This document shows, piece by piece, positions 61,551 through 64,000 of a stretch of 64,000 nucleotides of DNA (position 1 is the stretch's first letter; each line of letters opens with the position of its first letter). Made by a program: the position numbers and the translations under genes. Under the pieces are notes generated by a model. That model searched no databases and was not told where the DNA came from. It worked only from the letters and a program-made list of their open reading frames with translations. The stretch is from Antedon mediterranea (Eukaryota; Echinodermata; Crinoidea; Comatulida; Antedonidae), in the NCBI RefSeq assembly GCF_964355755.1, contig NC_092673.1, forward strand, positions 4,159,001 to 4,223,000, read 5' to 3'.

Positions 61551-62001
61551 TAATGACTATTATATAATTCATTCATTAAAATCTAAACTAAAGTTAAAAT
61601 ACACAGTTTATTATTTGACAAAAATCATAATTATTTCGCCTTGTCCAGACGACAAAACTGCCGGTTTCGTTTGCCGTGTCATCAATGAAGTGTTTACCAA
61701 TTTCATTGTGCGTTACTTAATTAATAAACGCGTTCTACTAAACATGTTTACATTAAACATTTAAATTAATAATTCTTATTTTTCCGTCCTTGTCTTGATT
61801 CGTAGGTTATTATTTATGTTATGCCTATAAGTATATTAAAGAATTCTGTCATAAAAATTAGAGCGCCATTAACATTTGTAAGAAACGCGTCAAACATACT
61901 TGTTCACGCACTCTCTACACAAGAGATTTTTATAATTTCCATAAAACAATAACACGTCGTCAAAAATAAAGTGAAGAAGAGTACTGTTTTTACCTAATAA
62001 A
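61551..62001. promoter_or_regulatory. Shared head-to-head promoter region of ENTPD and BNIP1
   Basis: Only 451 bases separate the two divergent start codons. No TATA box is convincing in either direction. Further upstream non-coding exons cannot be excluded. Confidence 0.5.
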
Positions 62002-63734
62002 ATGACAAACAATAGCGTAGAAGAACGTGTTCTCATTCAAGAAATAGCTAAACATGATTTGCAAATATCTGCACTTATACAGGTTATATTTTAGATCGTA
62101 CAGTTTTGATTTATTTTGCTAGGCCTGGATTTCTGAGCAGCAGTAGCCTAGGCCTAGTATCCTACAATAAGGAGGTCGTCTGTGCACTGAAAGCGAGCAT
62201 GACAAATCGAACTTACCTAGGCCTAGCCTCATTAAATAGGGTAGAATGTCTTTAATAACATTGATATTTTTTCCAAACAGGATATTCGACAAAATGTTAA
62301 CACTATCGATGCGCTTGAGGATGTTCATTTGAAAATAAAGGAAGAATTAAAGATTATTAAAACAAGAGTTGAAGTGAGTCATTTATTTGATCATACAGTA
62401 GGGCAGGGAGTTGTACAACTCCCTGCTGAGTAGGGTAGGCCTAAATGTATTTTTTTTTCTGTATAATGTACCACCGACGCACGGATGAATGTCACCTTTC
62501 ATTTTTCTATCTTTAAATCAGTTTTATTTTTATTCCAAGGATCTTGATGTATTGGCAAAAGAACAAGATGACGAAAACCAGAAACATCAATACCAGAATA
62601 CTGTAGATAAATATAAGAAACAAATTATCAGGCAAGTATTTCATTATTCATTTTAATATTTATTCGTTTTAATTTGAACCCTTCGTATCACCTTCCTATT
62701 TTATAAATTCCTCTGCATCAGACTTCACTCTCCTCATACAACAGTTAAAAAACATACAGTAAAGGGTTTATTAGGGTGTTGATATCACACACATTGTTAA
62801 ATAACATTTGATTTCCTCTTTTTTAGCACTCACACAGAAATTAAAAAAGCAAGACTGGCGTGTAAAATGAAGATTGACCAAAATGACAAAGATGAACTTC
62901 TTTCTGGAAGTTTAGACCCGGAACTAAAACAAAGGTGACGTTTATTATAATGAACTATGAATAAATTTGCAAGTAGTATACTAGAGTTAGAAAGCTGTTT
63001 AGACCCGGAACTAAAACAAAGGTGACGTTTATTATAATGAACTATGAATAAATTGGCAAGTAGTATCCTAGAGTTAGAAAGCTGTTTAGACCCGGAACTA
63101 AAACAAAGGTGATGTTTATTATAATGAACTATGAATAAATTGGCAAGTAGTATCCTAGAGTTAGAAAGCTGTTTAGACCCGGAACTAAAACAAAGGTGAC
63201 GTTTATTATAATGAACTATGAATAAATTGGCAAGTAGTATACTAGAGTTAGAAAGCTGTTTATGTGGTGTATTTAGAATTTATTTTCTATTTTTAAGGAA
63301 AAAGAAGGAAAGTCGTGCAAAGACAGCGTCAACTATAACAGAAAACCTGATGGCTTTAAATAAAATGATGGTACAAAGTGTTGAACAGAGTGAAAACACC
63401 AATAAGGTTTTAGGTAAACATATCATTGATATTTTTGTTTCCCTTTTCTTTTTTATCTGTCTGTTTAAATTTAATCTGTCTTTAGGCATGTCTCCCACAA
63501 GCATTATGCTTTTTTTAACATACCTTCTTCAATTATTTCATTTCAGATAAATCATCCAAAGGCATATCAAAAGCACATGACGAATTTGAAAAAATGAATC
63601 GAGGAATTCGTACAAGCGGAAACTTTTTAACGAAATATAACAGAAGAGAACTCACGGACAAACTTTTCATGTTTCTTGCGGTGGCGCTTTTCTTTGGAAC
63701 AGTTGTTTACATTATACAAAAACGATTTCTCTGA
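62002..63734 (+). CDS. BNIP1: Vesicle transport protein SEC20 / BNIP1
   Basis: ER-resident Qb-SNARE of the syntaxin-18 complex, for Golgi-to-ER retrograde fusion; vertebrate BNIP1 also binds BCL2-family proteins. Coding exons: 62002-62082, 62281-62373, 62540-62631, 62827-62934, 63298-63413, 63547-63734; phases agree, giving 225 aa (human 228). N-terminal coiled coil with DLDVLAKEQDDENQ (about 59-72), a central KARLACKMKID stretch (about 96-106), SNARE motif about 130-190 (STITENLMALNKMMVQSVEQ near its start), the hallmark KYNRRELTDKL (193-203), and a C-terminal anchor (203-220) followed by QKRFL. Intron 3 has a GC donor (AG|GCAAGT at 62632). Four 87-base tandem copies of the exon 4 end and donor occupy the next intron. 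Confidence 0.95.
62911..63258 (+). repeat. Four tandem 87-base copies of the BNIP1 exon 4/intron 4 junction
   Basis: Units begin TTTAGACCCGGAACTAAAAC at 62911, 62998, 63085 and 63172. Each contains the last 24 bases of exon 4 and a GTGACG (once GTGATG) splice donor. Use of a later donor would put TGA in frame right after CAA AGG. Confidence 0.95.
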
Positions 63735-63817
63735 AAAAAATATTTAATATTAGAATCATGCATTAATTTTTGTTAAATATTGTATTTAAATCGATAATAT
63801 ATTTATGGAATTCAAAT

Positions 63818-63823
63818 AATAAA
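63818..63823 (+). terminator. Polyadenylation signal of BNIP1
   Basis: AATAAA 84 bases after the TGA stop. Confidence 0.65.
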
Positions 63824-64000
63824 GATTCCAAGTACATTCTCCCAGTTTTCCAGTAATTTTTTAGGATATCAGACATGAAATATACATGTACTACAGTAAA
63901 AAACTATATTCACATAGCCTACAATAAATACATTGTAGTGATTAATTTAGGAACAGTTAACTGGCAGAACAATTGAGCTATTCTAAGTTAATAAGTTGTG
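63824..64000. other. Downstream flank, nothing identified
   Basis: Short AT-rich sequence after the BNIP1 polyadenylation signal; no feature is supportable. Confidence 0.4.

Overview
The window is animal nuclear DNA. It is strongly AT-rich and dense in small transposons, and it carries short, spliced genes with GT-AG introns (two are GC-AG). The gene set (a Tks4/Tks5-type PX-SH3 scaffold, LRP2BP, a Golgi-type ENTPD and SEC20/BNIP1) points to a bilaterian. Domain layouts like those of vertebrates, many copies of the TAGGCCTA word and the SINE/MITE load make an invertebrate deuterostome, perhaps an echinoderm, the best guess; this is inference, not proof.

Layout. (1) 2.3-21.6 kb (+): a complete SH3PXD2-like gene with one PX and four SH3 domains. 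An internal alternative first exon at 18.5 kb would give a PX-less, coiled-coil-headed isoform. (2) 24.6-26.6 kb: a DNA transposon whose ends are arrays of a GGGGCGAC-type repeat. (3) 26.9-32.0 kb (+): LRP2BP-like Sel1-repeat gene, with a 1-kb TIR element in intron 1 and a candidate hammerhead ribozyme in the last intron. (4) 35.8-48.0 kb (+): two small secreted-protein genes, each with five coding exons, four phase-0 introns, a signal peptide, several N-glycosylation sites and an inducible-looking TATA promoter. I did not recognise them by sequence, but their gene architecture is that of helical cytokines, most closely the IL-10/IFN-lambda (class II) pattern. A 2.9-kb array of nested palindromes lies between them. 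(5) 50.8-61.6 kb (-): complete ENTPD4/7-like gene, 10 coding exons, starting with an 8-nt exon. (6) 62.0-63.7 kb (+): complete BNIP1/SEC20 gene, head-to-head with ENTPD, with four tandem copies of one of its exon-intron junctions.

The four recognised genes act in separate processes: podosome/NADPH-oxidase scaffolding, an LRP2-associated adaptor, nucleotide hydrolysis in the Golgi/lysosome, and Golgi-to-ER SNARE traffic. They are not an operon-like unit. The part most likely to be new biology is the pair of cytokine-like genes. Exon boundaries were derived by hand from reading frame, splice consensus and remembered family sequence; no database was searched.
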